Source: Streptomyces jumonjinensis
GTDB taxonomy: Bacteria; Actinomycetota; Actinomycetes; Streptomycetales; Streptomycetaceae
Direction: 5' to 3'
NCBI RefSeq assembly: GCF_009600885.1
Contig: NZ_VCLA01000192.1
Location: 321,732-385,731 of the forward strand
Length of the DNA stretch: 64,000 nucleotides
Shown: positions 1 through 9,171 of the stretch, one piece after another
Numbering within the stretch: the first letter of the stretch is position 1
Layout of the letters: each line of letters begins with the position of its first letter
Notes under the pieces: model-generated
What the model was told of the DNA's origin: nothing
Seen by the model: the letters and a program-made list of their open reading frames with translations, nothing else
The model's database searches: none
Translations under genes and position numbers: made by a program

Positions 1-138
1 CTGGTGGCCGTTCGCCGCCGGAGCGGGCCTGGCGACCGCCGCGTACTGCCTCTACCTCCACCACACCCAGTGCTCCGAGACCGAAATGGCACCACGCCAG
101 GGCCGGCCTCATCGGGTGGGGCACACCACTCGGCGGGT

Positions 139-777
139 TCACCAGCCGGTGAGGTCCATGACCCGGGAGCAGTGCGGGTCGGTGTCGTCGACCGTCAGGC
201 GTTCCTCCTCGGTGATCAGGGACGGCAGGGCCGCGATGAGGGCGGTGAGCGCGCCGGAGGTCCGTACATCGGCGGCGACTGTTCCCGATGGGTCCTCGGT
301 GTCGAAGTACAGGCGCAGTCGGTCCTTGTCGGTGAGGAGAAAGCCGAGCAGGCGCGGCTTGGGCTCTTCGTCGCGGAAGGCCAGGGCGTGCAGGAGGGTG
401 AGGGCGGTGTCTTCCGGTGTGGGATCGGCCGGTTCGACAGTCGCGGGCTCCACGCGCACGAGGTTCATGCCCATGACGCTGCTGATGCTGCGGCTGGGGT
501 AGATGTGGGTTCCGGTGTGGAGGGTGCGCAGGATTCCGGTGATGGTGGAGAGCGGGAGCAGGTCGTCTCCGTCGAGGGGGATCTCGTAGGCGGTCAGCCC
601 GTCGGGGGCGTGGGCCTTGGGTCCGGTGACGATACGGACGGCTTCAGCGGGCGGCGGCGCAGGCAGGACGCCGCGGATGTACTGGTCCCCGGCGAGAGAT
701 GCGTGGATGTGGTGGAGCATCAGGCGGGCGATGTCCGCCTGATACTCCACGATGTCTTCGTCCATGAGGTCAATCAT
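139..777 (-). CDS. Hypothetical protein, 212 aa
   Basis: I do not recognise this protein. It is acidic and soluble, with no signal peptide or membrane segment. The middle is hydrophobic/charged alternating sequence and the C-terminus is rich in Leu and Asp (EEERLTVDDTDPHCSRVMDL near the end). Codon use is strongly GC3-biased, unlike the overlapping plus-strand frames, so this strand is the coding one. The ATG at 777 overlaps the stop of a short upstream reading frame (ATGATTGA context), suggesting translational coupling to what is now a gene remnant. An alternative start is the ATG four codons later (MDEDIVEYQ). Confidence 0.65.
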   Translation of the reverse strand: MIDLMDEDIVEYQADIARLMLHHIHASLAGDQYIRGVLPAPPPAEAVRIVTGPKAHAPDGLTAYEIPLDGDDLLPLSTITGILRTLHTGTHIYPSRSISSVMGMNLVRVEPATVEPADPTPEDTALTLLHALAFRDEEPKPRLLGFLLTDKDRLRLYFDTEDPSGTVAADVRTSGALTALIAALPSLITEEERLTVDDTDPHCSRVMDLTGW

Positions 778-935
778 TCACCCAGTCGGGGCACCTGTCC
801 CTGCCCCTGCAGTAGGCGGTGATGACGCCGATCTTCTTGCCCTTGCCCGCGTCGTAGTCCCGGTCTTTGGTCCTGCGGGCGTATTGGACGATGGTTATGA
901 GCGTCACCTTCTTCGTGCCGTTCCGGGCGACTCCC
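770..935 (-). pseudogene. Remnant of an unknown gene (3' end)
   Basis: A minus-strand frame with coding-like codon use reads LVYEGVARNGTKKVTLITIV, then an Arg/Lys/Asp-rich stretch and a Cys-containing end (AYCRGRDRCPDWVND), stopping inside the next gene's first codons. No ATG or GTG start with a ribosome binding site lies upstream before it runs antisense into the methyltransferase gene. I therefore read it as the surviving 3' part of a truncated gene. The family is not recognised. The left boundary is exact (stop); the right one is approximate. Confidence 0.35.
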
Positions 936-978
936 TCGTAGACAAGCAGGTGGTGAGTGACGGGGCATACTGTCCGTC

Positions 979-1719
979 GTGACGACGTATGACCGCATCG
1001 GTGCGACCTACAATCACACGCGACGACCCGACCGCCGGATCGCGGTCGAGATCCACGAAGCGCTCGGCGATGCCCGGACTGTCATCAACGTTGGTGCTGG
1101 CGCCGGCTCCTATGAACCACCACAAACGGTGCTGGCGGTTGAACCCAGTGCAGTGATGATCGCCCAACGTCCGGCCGGATCCGCACGGGCCCTACAGGCA
1201 TCCGCGGAATCGATCCCCATCGCCGACGACTCGGCCGACGCGGCGATGGCCCTGCTGACCGTGCACCACTGGACGAACCTGGAAGCCGGTATCGGAGAAC
1301 TCCTTCGGATCAGCCGGCAGCGCGTCGTCATCTTCACGTGGGACCAGGCCGTCTTCCGCAGGTTCTGGCTGCTGGCCGAGTACCTGCCGGAGGTAGCCGA
1401 GTTCGTCGACGCACACGCTGTTCCGATCGACCGGCTGATTGCGCTGCTGGGAGGCGCCCGCATCGAGACGGTCCCGATCCCGTACGACTGCACTGACGGA
1501 TTCGGCGCTGCCTTCTGGCGCCGACCTGAGGCATACCTCGATCCGGAAGTGCGAGCAGGCATATCGATGCTCGCCCAAACCGGCGAGGAGGTCCTCCGTC
1601 CGGGCCTGGCCCGGCTGTCCAGCGACCTGTCTTCCGGCGTGTGGCACGATCGCCATGCTGACCTGCTCGACCGCGAAACACTGGACGTCGGCTACCGACT
1701 TCTCGTCGCGGACCTTTAG
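979..1719 (+). CDS. Class I SAM-dependent methyltransferase
   Basis: A 246-aa protein with the start of a Rossmann methyltransferase fold. The SAM-binding motif I is VINVGAGAGSYEP (about residues 36-48), followed by the acidic motif II region (LAVEPS) and a motif IV-like SADAAMALLTVHHW. The rest matches the length and layout of small UbiE/type-11-like methyltransferases common in actinomycetes. The substrate is unknown. The GTG start at 979 is the first in frame. No strong Shine-Dalgarno sequence is visible, so a leaderless transcript is possible. It stands alone between broken genes. Confidence 0.75.
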   Translation: MTTYDRIGATYNHTRRPDRRIAVEIHEALGDARTVINVGAGAGSYEPPQTVLAVEPSAVMIAQRPAGSARALQASAESIPIADDSADAAMALLTVHHWTNLEAGIGELLRISRQRVVIFTWDQAVFRRFWLLAEYLPEVAEFVDAHAVPIDRLIALLGGARIETVPIPYDCTDGFGAAFWRRPEAYLDPEVRAGISMLAQTGEEVLRPGLARLSSDLSSGVWHDRHADLLDRETLDVGYRLLVADL

Positions 1720-1780
1720 GAACAGGCGGCTGACCGACTCCGCGCTCAGGCAGATCCGTGCCTTCTGCGGTGGTGCCTGT

Positions 1781-1921
1781 TCATGCCGCGAGGGGCTCGG
1801 ACCGTTGGGCGAGATGGCCGCGTTCGAAGCGGGCCCCGGCGCGGACGAGGGCGACGAGGTGGGGTGCGTTCACGGCGACCATCTGCTGCTCGGCGAGCTC
1901 GGCGCGGAGGGCGTCGCGGCG
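1781..1921 (-). pseudogene. Short 3' gene remnant in the 1720-2071 gap
   Basis: The interval between the methyltransferase and the DUF2855 gene has no intact gene. On the minus strand a 46-codon coding-like frame survives between an in-frame TAA (1922-1924) and a TGA (1781-1783). It reads RRDALRAELAEQQMVAVNAP and then HLVALVRAGARFERGHLAQR. It resembles the C-terminus of a larger protein and has no credible start. I cannot name the family with confidence. With the remnant at 770-935 and the truncated gene at 7453 it marks this end of the window as eroded accessory DNA. Confidence 0.3.
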
Positions 1922-2071
1922 TTACGTACAGCGGCGGGGCCGAAATCCTGATGGGACTCCGGCCCCGCCGTCGTGCCCGCCGGTGCCGGCGGGCTGTCGG
2001 GACACGCGTACCGGGTACGGTCACCCGTCCTCACGCCGGTCAGCTGCGGCTGGCGACTGTTTCGCCGCCGG

Positions 2072-3187
2072 TCAGCTGGGGCTGACGACTGTTCCCGTGT
2101 CCACGGGAAGTCCGCCGGTGAGCAGCCGGTCCACCGCGTCCAGGAGCGCCTCGGGGCCCTTGGCCCGGCGGACGGAGAGCCAGGACGCGGCCTCCCTGAT
2201 GAAGCGGCGCTCGGCGGCCGTGTACCGGGTCAGATAGTTCTGCTCGCCTTCCGCCGCGATGAGCTGGTCCTCCTCCGGCGGGGTGAAGAAGATCTCCGGC
2301 ATGGGGTCGATGAGCTCCGGCGGCGGATCGATCTGCGCGCCGGGGTGGGTGTAGCCCACCAGGAGGATCTGGGTCAGGGAGTCCGCGGCGTACGCGGCGA
2401 CCTCGAAGAGCCGGTCCGCCACTCCGGTGAAGTCCACCAGGACGGTCGGCGCCTCGATCCGGGCGGGGGTGAGGTCGTCGTAGGCGACGACCGTGTCGTA
2501 GAGGCCGAGTGAGCGGACGAACGCCGTGTTGCGGGCGGAGGTGACCCCGGTGACCGTGAGGTCCCGCCGGGGCGCGAGCAGCCCGGCGAGGCCGATCGCG
2601 GTCTTGCTGGAGGCGCTGGTGATCAGCACCGAGCGGGGGGCGGGGCCGTCGCGGCGTACCAGGAACTCGCCCGCAGGCGGGGCGTCCGTACGGTGGGTGA
2701 GGCAGTGGGCGACGTTGAACGACGCGGAGAACAGCGGTCGCAGCAGGGTGGCGTGGTCGTCCGCGAGGTCGGCCTCCCCTGTCCGGAGGTAGGTGCGGTA
2801 CCAGGGGTGCAGGAACTCCCGTGCGGGCGAGGTCTCGGTGAATCCCCGCTCTGTGGGGTCGACGGTGAGCGTGACATGGGTGGCCATCGGCAGCAGTCCG
2901 TAGCAGCGGTCCCCCACGGCGATGCCGGGATGGTTGGACTCCTCGACGCGCGCGTGCCCCCAGGCCGGCACCCTGCCGTAGCCCTCGGGCCCCGGGAAGG
3001 CGTCCCAGAAGGGGAGTTCGGAGTCGCCGAGGCGCATATAGGTCGCGCTGATCGCGGTGACCGCGAAATTCTCGACGGCGAGCCGGATCTGGCCCGGCCG
3101 CAGGGTGTCCCCGGGTATCGGGCGGATCTCGCGCTGGGTGAGGTCGTCCCGCCTGACCAGCAGCTCCCACCTCTCCAGTTCGGGCAC
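2072..3187 (-). CDS. DUF2855 family protein
   Basis: A 371-aa protein matching the DUF2855 family, uncharacterised proteins distantly related to medium-chain dehydrogenase/quinone reductases. Visible features are the start ELERWELLVRRDDL, a central cofactor-domain-like stretch (SVLITSASSKTAIGLAGLLA, about residue 205), and a VLVDFTGVADRL segment. The GTG at 3187 is preceded by GGAGGAGAGA, so it is preferred over longer upstream frames. It is divergent from the acyltransferase gene with a 200-bp intergenic region. The substrate is unknown; an NAD(P)-dependent oxidoreductase role is an inference from fold similarity. Confidence 0.8.
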   Translation of the reverse strand: MPELERWELLVRRDDLTQREIRPIPGDTLRPGQIRLAVENFAVTAISATYMRLGDSELPFWDAFPGPEGYGRVPAWGHARVEESNHPGIAVGDRCYGLLPMATHVTLTVDPTERGFTETSPAREFLHPWYRTYLRTGEADLADDHATLLRPLFSASFNVAHCLTHRTDAPPAGEFLVRRDGPAPRSVLITSASSKTAIGLAGLLAPRRDLTVTGVTSARNTAFVRSLGLYDTVVAYDDLTPARIEAPTVLVDFTGVADRLFEVAAYAADSLTQILLVGYTHPGAQIDPPPELIDPMPEIFFTPPEEDQLIAAEGEQNYLTRYTAAERRFIREAASWLSVRRAKGPEALLDAVDRLLTGGLPVDTGTVVSPS

Positions 3188-3389
3188 GTCTCTCTCCTCC
3201 GTCGAGTTCCGGGCACCTGAGACCGGGTCTGGAGACCCATCGTGCTGGGGCCGTTTCACCGCCGCATCTCCTGGTGTGCGCTGACGACCTGGGGTGCTGG
3301 CGGCACCGCACGCTGGGAGATGCCGGGGCATCGGTGAGCTGTCAAGGTCGCGGGGTTCTGATCAGGCCAGCACCGGGAGGCATTTCCAG

Positions 3390-4601
3390 ATGACAGAACT
3401 TCCGAGAGCCGGAACGCGTCCGACCGCCTTCTCCGCCCGGCTGCCCGCGCTGACGGGCCTGCGGTTCATCGCGGCGGCGATGGTCTTCTTCTATCACGCG
3501 CTCTGGCAGCGGTTCTTCACCTCGGAGGAGCACCAGAGCACCGCCCATTCGCTCTTCTACCAGGGCGGCTGGGCGGGCGTCAGCTTCTTCTTCATCCTCA
3601 GCGGGTTCATTCTGACCTGGTCGGTCCGGCCGGGGGACACCGTCCCGGCGTTTCTGCGGCGGCGCTTCTTCAAGATCTATCCGCTGCATCTGGTGACCTT
3701 CGCCGCCGCCCTGGGGCTGGCGGCCTGGCTGACCCCGGTGCCGCTCGCGGTCGGGGACGCGATCCTCAACGCACTGCTGATGCAGTCGTGGTCGCCGGAC
3801 ATCATGGTGCGCAGCAGCTTCAACGCCGTGGCCTGGTCGCTCTCCTGCGAGGCGCTGTTCTACGCGCTGTTCCCGCTGCTGATCCGGCTGATCAACCGCA
3901 TCCGGCCGGAGCGTCTGTGGGGGTGGGCCGCGGCCGTCGTGGCGATGGTGTTCGCCGTGCCGCTCCTCGCCCGGCTGCTGCCGGACCAGGCGCCGCTGCC
4001 GCCGGTGAACGTGACCGTGTCGGAGATGTGGCTGGTTTATCAGTTCCCGGGGACCCGGCTGCTCGACTTCGTCTTCGGCATCCTGCTGGCGCGGATCGTC
4101 CTGGAGCGGCGCCGGCTGCCCTTCTCCTTCGGCGGTTCGCTGGCCCTGACCGTCGCCGCGTACGCCCTCGCCCCGATGTTCCCGTCCGGGTACTACCCGG
4201 TCGCCGTCATGCTGGTGCCGCTGGGGCTGCTGGTGGCGTCCTGCGCGGCGGAGACGAGCGCCGGAGCGCGCACCCTGCTCTCCAGCCGGGTGATGGTCCG
4301 GCTCGGGGAGGTGTCCTTCGCGTTCTATATGACCCATGCCCTGGTGCTGACCTACGGCCACCGGCTGCTCGGGCAGAACGAGAGCTGGAGCGCGCCCGGC
4401 GCGATCGGGGTGCTGGCGCTGCTGTTCGGGGCGACGCTGCTGCTGTCGTGGCTGCTGTTCACCCTGGTCGAGGGCCCGGTGATGCGGCGGTTCGCCACCT
4501 CGCGGCGACGGCGCGGGCGACCCGTGACCAACACCGCCGAGACGACGGGGCCGGGCGGGGCCGCGGAACCGACGGCTGCCCGGGAGTCGACGTTGCTGTG
4601 A
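3390..4601 (+). CDS. Acyltransferase 3 family membrane protein
   Basis: A 403-aa integral membrane O-acyltransferase of the acyltransferase_3 (OatA/NodX-like) family. The N-terminus has the family signature LTGLRFIAAAMVFFYHALWQ with the catalytic-type His, followed by GGWAGVSFFFILSGFILTWS and RRRFFKIYPLH. About ten hydrophobic segments follow, ending in an Arg-rich cytoplasmic tail. Such enzymes move acyl groups from acyl-CoA to sugars or lipids at the membrane. The ATG at 3390 has GGGAGG nine bases upstream. A 13-bp hairpin follows the stop. Confidence 0.88.
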   Translation: MTELPRAGTRPTAFSARLPALTGLRFIAAAMVFFYHALWQRFFTSEEHQSTAHSLFYQGGWAGVSFFFILSGFILTWSVRPGDTVPAFLRRRFFKIYPLHLVTFAAALGLAAWLTPVPLAVGDAILNALLMQSWSPDIMVRSSFNAVAWSLSCEALFYALFPLLIRLINRIRPERLWGWAAAVVAMVFAVPLLARLLPDQAPLPPVNVTVSEMWLVYQFPGTRLLDFVFGILLARIVLERRRLPFSFGGSLALTVAAYALAPMFPSGYYPVAVMLVPLGLLVASCAAETSAGARTLLSSRVMVRLGEVSFAFYMTHALVLTYGHRLLGQNESWSAPGAIGVLALLFGATLLLSWLLFTLVEGPVMRRFATSRRRRGRPVTNTAETTGPGGAAEPTAARESTLL

Positions 4602-4621
4602 CGCCCCGGCGGGCTGACGCG

Positions 4622-4655
4622 GGCGTCGTCGTACGGGACTGTGTACGACGACGCC
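4622..4655. terminator. Bidirectional hairpin terminator
   Basis: GGCGTCGTCGTAC and its exact reverse complement are separated by an 8-nt loop. It lies between the convergent acyltransferase and methyltransferase genes. There is no T-tract, as is usual in Streptomyces. Confidence 0.6.
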
Positions 4656-4726
4656 TCCCCGGAACGTACGCAGGCGACTCCGGCAGCCGACAGGACGACG
4701 GGGCAGCGGGGGGCGCCGGGGCGCGG

Positions 4727-5557
4727 TCAGCCGCGAGGCTTGCGGGCGGCCACGATCACGTACCCGATCTGGTCCTTCCTCGGGGCGAAGAATCCGCGGT
4801 GCAGCCGGGAGAACTCCGCGATCTCGGTCTCGCCGAACTTCTCTGCGATCTCGTCCCGCCGGCCCATCGCCGTCTCCAGATACTTCGCCTTCATCCCGAA
4901 CACCCGGGGACCGCACTGGGTGTACTCCTCGACGGCGAACCCCGCGGCGGCCGTGTGAGCGAGCCACTCGCTCAGGGTCGGCAGCACGGGCAGCTTGAGC
5001 GTCGTCATGAACCGCTCCACCCGCCTCGGCTCCGCGTCCGACTCCAGGCTGAAGTCCGAGAACGAGATCCGGCCGCCGGGCCTCAGCACCCGGAAGAGCT
5101 CTTTGAGCACCCGGCCCAGATCGGGGGCGTTCTGAAGCGACTCCAGGGCGAGCACGGCGTCGAACGAGCCGTCGGGAAACGGCAGCTCCATATAGTCGCC
5201 GTACTGGAAACGCACCTTGTCGACGACCCCGGCGTCCTCGGCCTTGCTCCGGGCCGCGCCGATCTCGAAGCCGCTCACGGTGACCCCGGTGACCCGGACT
5301 CCGTACTCCTTCGCGAGATACACCGCCGTCTCGCCCGGACCGCATCCGGCGTCCAGAACATGCTCGCCGGGGCGCAGCCCCAGGGTCTCGGTGACCTTGC
5401 GGGTGGTGCGGTGGACGGCCTCGGGCAGCGAGGCGTCGTCGTCGCGGTCGTACCAGTACCACATATGCAGCTGGCCGCCCCGGAACTCCTCGCCGATGGG
5501 CGTGCGTTCGTCGTAGTGCCTGCCGATGTCCACGGGGTCAGCCAGTACGTCATCCAT
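4727..5557 (-). CDS. SAM-dependent methyltransferase, type 11 (UbiE/Erg6-like)
   Basis: A 276-aa methyltransferase. The N-terminal MWYWYDRDD segment is typical of small-molecule C- or O-methyltransferases related to sterol and tocopherol enzymes. Motif I is VLDAGCGPGETA (about residue 65), motif II follows with VTGVTVSGFEI, and the post-motif is DAVLALESLQN with VLKELFRVLRPGGRISF. The ATG at 5557 (MDDVLADP) has a GGGGG ribosome-binding-like sequence just upstream; the longer 329-aa frame has no such site. It is divergent from the multicopper oxidase, sharing a 257-bp control region. The substrate is unknown. Confidence 0.85.
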   Translation of the reverse strand: MDDVLADPVDIGRHYDERTPIGEEFRGGQLHMWYWYDRDDDASLPEAVHRTTRKVTETLGLRPGEHVLDAGCGPGETAVYLAKEYGVRVTGVTVSGFEIGAARSKAEDAGVVDKVRFQYGDYMELPFPDGSFDAVLALESLQNAPDLGRVLKELFRVLRPGGRISFSDFSLESDAEPRRVERFMTTLKLPVLPTLSEWLAHTAAAGFAVEEYTQCGPRVFGMKAKYLETAMGRRDEIAEKFGETEIAEFSRLHRGFFAPRKDQIGYVIVAARKPRG

Positions 5558-5814
5558 GCCCCCATCGTCGGGACGCGCCGATACCCGCACATCTCCGCGC
5601 TTGCTGTGCTGCGCCGCCGTACCGGGGTCTTCGCCGCACGTCAGGGGCCGCCCGCAGAGAGCACTTTCGAAGGGGACAGCGCCCAGCCGCGCTGTAAGGA
5701 TCGCGTTGGCGGACATCGCGCCGGTTGGGGAACCGTGCGGCCGCGGGGCCCGGCGGAAGCCGAGTGACCTCCCCGCCCGCCCCTCTACCTACCTGTGTAC
5801 TGATTGGGGAACAG

Positions 5815-7293
5815 ATGCTGGACAGACGACGCATGCTGGCGCTCAGCGGTGGTGTGGTGGTGGCGGGCGGTGCGGCGGGTGTGCTCGCCAACGCGCAAGC
5901 CGGGGGCTCCGGGAACACCGCCGCCCGTCCGATGGGGCACCGCCATGCCCTCGCCGGTAACGCGAAGATGAGCTCCAAGGCGGCTGCGACTCCGTTCTCC
6001 ACCAAGATGCCGGTACCCCAGGTGCTGAAGCCGGTGGGGCGGCGTACCGCCTACGACCTCTACGAGATATCCCTCCAGACCGCGAACGTCGACATCCTGC
6101 CCGGTCTGAAGACCCCAGCCATCACCTACAACGGCTCCTTCATGGGCCCGACCATCCGCGCCAAGGCCGGTCGCCCCGTGAAGGTCCGCTATGTCAACCG
6201 TCTCGACAAGGGCGCCAACGTCCATCTGCACGGCGCGCATGTCGCGCCGAGCAGCGACGGCTATCCGACGGACCTCATCGCCGCCGGCGCATCCCGGGTG
6301 TACGACTATCCCAATAATCAGCTGGGCTCGACCCTCTGGTATCACGACCACACCCACCACATGGAGGCCGAGCATGTCTACAAGGGCATGCACGGCTTCT
6401 ATCTGATCGAGGGCGCCGACGAGCAGGCGCTCAATCTGCCCAGTGGGGCGTACGACGTGCCGATCATGATCCGTGACGCGCACTTCGACGCAGCGGGCGG
6501 TCTGATCCTCGATGTCACCCAGCCGCAGGCCCGCTCCACCTTCCTCGCGAACGGCAAGCCGCAGCCCTACTTCCAGGTCGCCGCGCGCAAGTACCGATTC
6601 CGGCTGCTCAACGCCTCGATCTACCGGACGTTCGATCTGGATCTGGGCGGCGTGGAGATGGTGCAGATCGCCTCCGACGGCGGTCTGCTGCCCGAGCCCG
6701 TACGCCGTACGAAGCTGAAGCTCGCCCCGGCGGAGCGCGCCGAGATCGTGGTGGACTTCTCCCGCCACCCCATCGGCACCAAGCTGGTGCTCTCCGAGCC
6801 GAGCGGGCCGGTGATGCGTTTCGACGTGAACCGGATCGTCCCGGACACCAGCACGGTGCCCGCGCGGCTGCGCGCGCTGCCGCCGCTGGCCACTCCGGCG
6901 CGGACGCGTCAGTTCAAGCTGGGGGTCGCGCCCTCGAAGATGGCGTACGCGATCAACGATCTGTCGTGGGACGCGAACCGGGTGGACACCACGATCAAGG
7001 AAGGTACGACGGAGATCTGGCAGATCTACAACGCGGACACGGCGGACTCGGAGTTCGGCGCCATCGACCACACCTTCCATCTGCATCTGGTGCAGTTCCG
7101 GGTGCTCGACCGGGACGGCAAACCGCCGCTGCCCGGTGAGGAGGGCTTCAAGGACACGGTGCTCGTCAATCCGGGTGAGACGGTCCGTCTGCAGGCCACG
7201 TTCAAGGGCTACCCGGGGCGGTACGTGTACCACTGCCATATGCAGGAGCACAACGTCGCCGGGATGATGGCCCAGATGGAGATCGTTCCATAG
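5815..7293 (+). CDS. Tat-exported multicopper oxidase
   Basis: A 492-aa laccase/CotA/bilirubin-oxidase-type enzyme that oxidises phenolic or metal substrates with reduction of O2 to water. The N-terminus MLDRRRMLALSGGVVVAGG is a twin-arginine signal. Copper-ligand motifs are complete: HLHG (about 137-140), YHDHTHH (about 176-182), HTFHLHLVQF, and the C-terminal YHCHMQEHNVAGMM with the T1 copper Cys-His. The ATG at 5815 follows GGGGAACAG. It is expected outside the membrane or in the spore or cell envelope. Confidence 0.92.
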   Translation: MLDRRRMLALSGGVVVAGGAAGVLANAQAGGSGNTAARPMGHRHALAGNAKMSSKAAATPFSTKMPVPQVLKPVGRRTAYDLYEISLQTANVDILPGLKTPAITYNGSFMGPTIRAKAGRPVKVRYVNRLDKGANVHLHGAHVAPSSDGYPTDLIAAGASRVYDYPNNQLGSTLWYHDHTHHMEAEHVYKGMHGFYLIEGADEQALNLPSGAYDVPIMIRDAHFDAAGGLILDVTQPQARSTFLANGKPQPYFQVAARKYRFRLLNASIYRTFDLDLGGVEMVQIASDGGLLPEPVRRTKLKLAPAERAEIVVDFSRHPIGTKLVLSEPSGPVMRFDVNRIVPDTSTVPARLRALPPLATPARTRQFKLGVAPSKMAYAINDLSWDANRVDTTIKEGTTEIWQIYNADTADSEFGAIDHTFHLHLVQFRVLDRDGKPPLPGEEGFKDTVLVNPGETVRLQATFKGYPGRYVYHCHMQEHNVAGMMAQMEIVP

Positions 7294-7320
7294 ACCGTAC
7301 GGCCTGACCCGCCGTCCCAC

Positions 7321-7350
7321 GTCCACGTCCGCGTCCACGTCCACGTCCGC
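7321..7350. repeat. Hexamer repeat GTCCRC x5
   Basis: Five tandem hexamers (GTCCAC or GTCCGC) lie directly downstream of the multicopper oxidase gene. They are probably slippage-derived. No coding function is seen in 7294-7452. Confidence 0.6.
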
Positions 7351-7452
7351 CCCGGCGCCCGCGCACCGGGGCGGACGTGCGGGCGGCTCCGGGGTGAGCC
7401 TGGGGTTCCCTCCGCCGGGCCCACGGCCGGCTCGTCAGGAGAGCAGTCCGCT

Positions 7453-8607
7453 GTGGAGTACGGGCGCGCTGCGGCTGGAAGACTTCCCGAAGGAGAAGCG
7501 GAGCGTTCCGGCACGGATCCGCGGACCTTCACGGAGGTGAAGGCGACGAAGCGTCGCAAGGCGGTGAAACTCGCCGGACTGGCCCTGGCCTCCCCGGCCG
7601 CCGCGGCTTGGGTGCTGGAACAGGCCGCCGCCGACGCCCGGGAATTCACCCGGCAGGCCGAGGCGAGTGCGCTCGGCTCCGGCACGCTCGACCACCTCGA
7701 CCTCGCGGTCACCGAGTTCAACCGCGCGTACTCCCTCAAGCCGCCCCAGGCCGTCTTCGACGCGGTGATCGACTACCGGCGCAAGGTCGACGCCCTCCTG
7801 CGGGGTCGGCACACCCACCGCCAGGAACGCGAACTGCTGGCGTTCGCAGGCTGGCTGTCCGAGCTCTTGGCCTGGCTCGCCCACGACCTCGGGGACGCCC
7901 GCGCCGGTCTCGCGTTCGCCACCGACGCCTTTGTCCACGGACAGCAGTCCGGACACGGCCAGTTGAGCGCGTGGGCGATGGACGCCGCCGCCTCCATCAA
8001 CCTGTATGAACAACGGCCCGGCAGAGCCCGCGACGCGGCCCTCAAGGGCCTCATCGACGCCCCGGCAACCCACCCGCTGACCGTGCGGCTGCATGCCCAG
8101 GCCGCCCGCGCCGCCGCCGCCGACGGCAACGCGGACGGCTTCACCACAGCCTTCCGGGCAGCCGAGGACGCCCATCGACTCCTGCCGCCCCGCTCGCCCC
8201 GCCGCTTCGGCATGGACGTCCTGCCCCTCGCGGACTATGCCCTCACCTCCTATCCGGCGACCTCTTTCATCTGGCTGGGGCAGGCCGAACAAGCCCGCCA
8301 ACATGCCGAACAGGCACTGGCGATCTATGAGGCGGCCCCTGCGGCATCGAGGTCCCCGAGCCGCGAGGCCATCGCCCGCATCGATCTGGCCCTCGCCCAT
8401 GCCCTCCTCGGTAACCTCGACGACGCCGTCGCCCTCGGCCACCAGGCCCTCGGCTCCGCCCGCGTCGTCGACTCCGTCCGCCACCGCGCCGGCGACCTCA
8501 CCTCGTTCCTGAACCGCCGCTATCCCTGCCAGGCGGCCGTCGAGGGCCTGAGCGAACGGCTGGCCGCCGCCCGCCCGGCCCTGCCCGCAGCTTCCCCCGG
8601 AGCGTGA
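7453..8607 (+). pseudogene. 5'-truncated XRE/TPR-type regulator
   Basis: The 384-aa frame corresponds to the C-terminal helical-repeat part of the large Streptomyces regulator class that joins an N-terminal XRE helix-turn-helix to TPR-like repeats. Here the frame begins at a weak GTG and enters the linker-like RRKAVKLAGLALASPAAAAW directly, with no helix-turn-helix upstream in any frame. The repeat region (LAFAGWLSELLAWLAHDLG, SAWAMDAAASINLYEQ, IWLGQAEQARQHAEQALA) is intact. Either the DNA-binding domain has been lost or the true start is later and the protein works only as a helical-repeat protein. Its stop is 11 bases from the ASCH gene's ATG. Confidence 0.55.
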
Positions 8608-8618
8608 AGGACACCGCT

Positions 8619-8990
8619 ATGACGACCAACGACCCTCAGCCCCGCGAGCACTCCCTCACCATCCGCAAGCCGTACTTCGACCTCATCGCGTCCGGTGCCA
8701 AGACCACCGAGGTACGCGTTGGCTATCCCAAGATCCGCAAGATCACCCCCGGCGACACCCTCACGATCACCTGCGCGGACGAGTCCGTGACCACTCGCAT
8801 CACCGCCGTGAAGGAATACGAGTCCTTCACCGTGATGCTCGACGCCGAGGACACAACCGCGATCGGCGGCCCGGAGGCGACCCGCGACGAACTCGCCGCC
8901 GCGATCCGCGGCATCTACCCGCCCGAGAAGGAAGCCCTCGGCGTCTTCGCCCTCCACCTCGCCCTCGTGCAGGCCGACACCGGAGGCTGA
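8619..8990 (+). CDS. ASCH domain protein
   Basis: A 123-aa protein of the ASCH/PUA-like beta-barrel fold. It has the typical opening HSLTIRKPYFDLIASGAKTT (substrate-pocket Lys/Thr) and the later GDTLTITCADE segment. ASCH proteins bind RNA or act as amidohydrolases on modified cytidine; which applies here is unknown. The ATG at 8619 has GAAGGA eight bases upstream. A GTG at 8604 that overlaps the previous stop is an alternative. Its proximity to the truncated regulator suggests the two were once co-transcribed. Confidence 0.75.
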   Translation: MTTNDPQPREHSLTIRKPYFDLIASGAKTTEVRVGYPKIRKITPGDTLTITCADESVTTRITAVKEYESFTVMLDAEDTTAIGGPEATRDELAAAIRGIYPPEKEALGVFALHLALVQADTGG

Positions 8991-9108
8991 CCGGTCCCCC
9001 GGGGAGAGGGGACCCGTACTCAGCCGCGTACGACTCCGGCGTGCACCACCGCGTACGGAGCCGCAGCGGCCTGTCCCGTACCAGCCCCGTACCGGCCCCG
9101 CATCCGCA

Positions 9109-9151
9109 GGACGGCCCGTACCCGCCCTCTCGGGCTCGGTACGGGCCGTCC
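9109..9151. terminator. Hairpin terminator between convergent genes
   Basis: GGACGGCCCGTACC pairs perfectly with GGTACGGGCCGTCC across a 15-nt loop. It sits between the ASCH gene and the subtilase stop. Confidence 0.6.
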
Positions 9152-9171
9152 GGGTCGGAGGCGGAGGAGGT

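Noticed and set aside
1..138. Plus-strand open frame reading through the first 138 bases (WWPFAAGAGLATAAYC)
   Set aside because: It could be the end of a gene entering the window, but it continues antisense through the gene at 139-777 with no stop at a sensible place, so no boundary can be supported.
3342..5462. 706-aa minus-strand frame antisense to the acyltransferase
   Set aside because: Arg/Pro/Gly-rich shadow frame typical of high-GC DNA; the plus-strand acyltransferase has clear family motifs.
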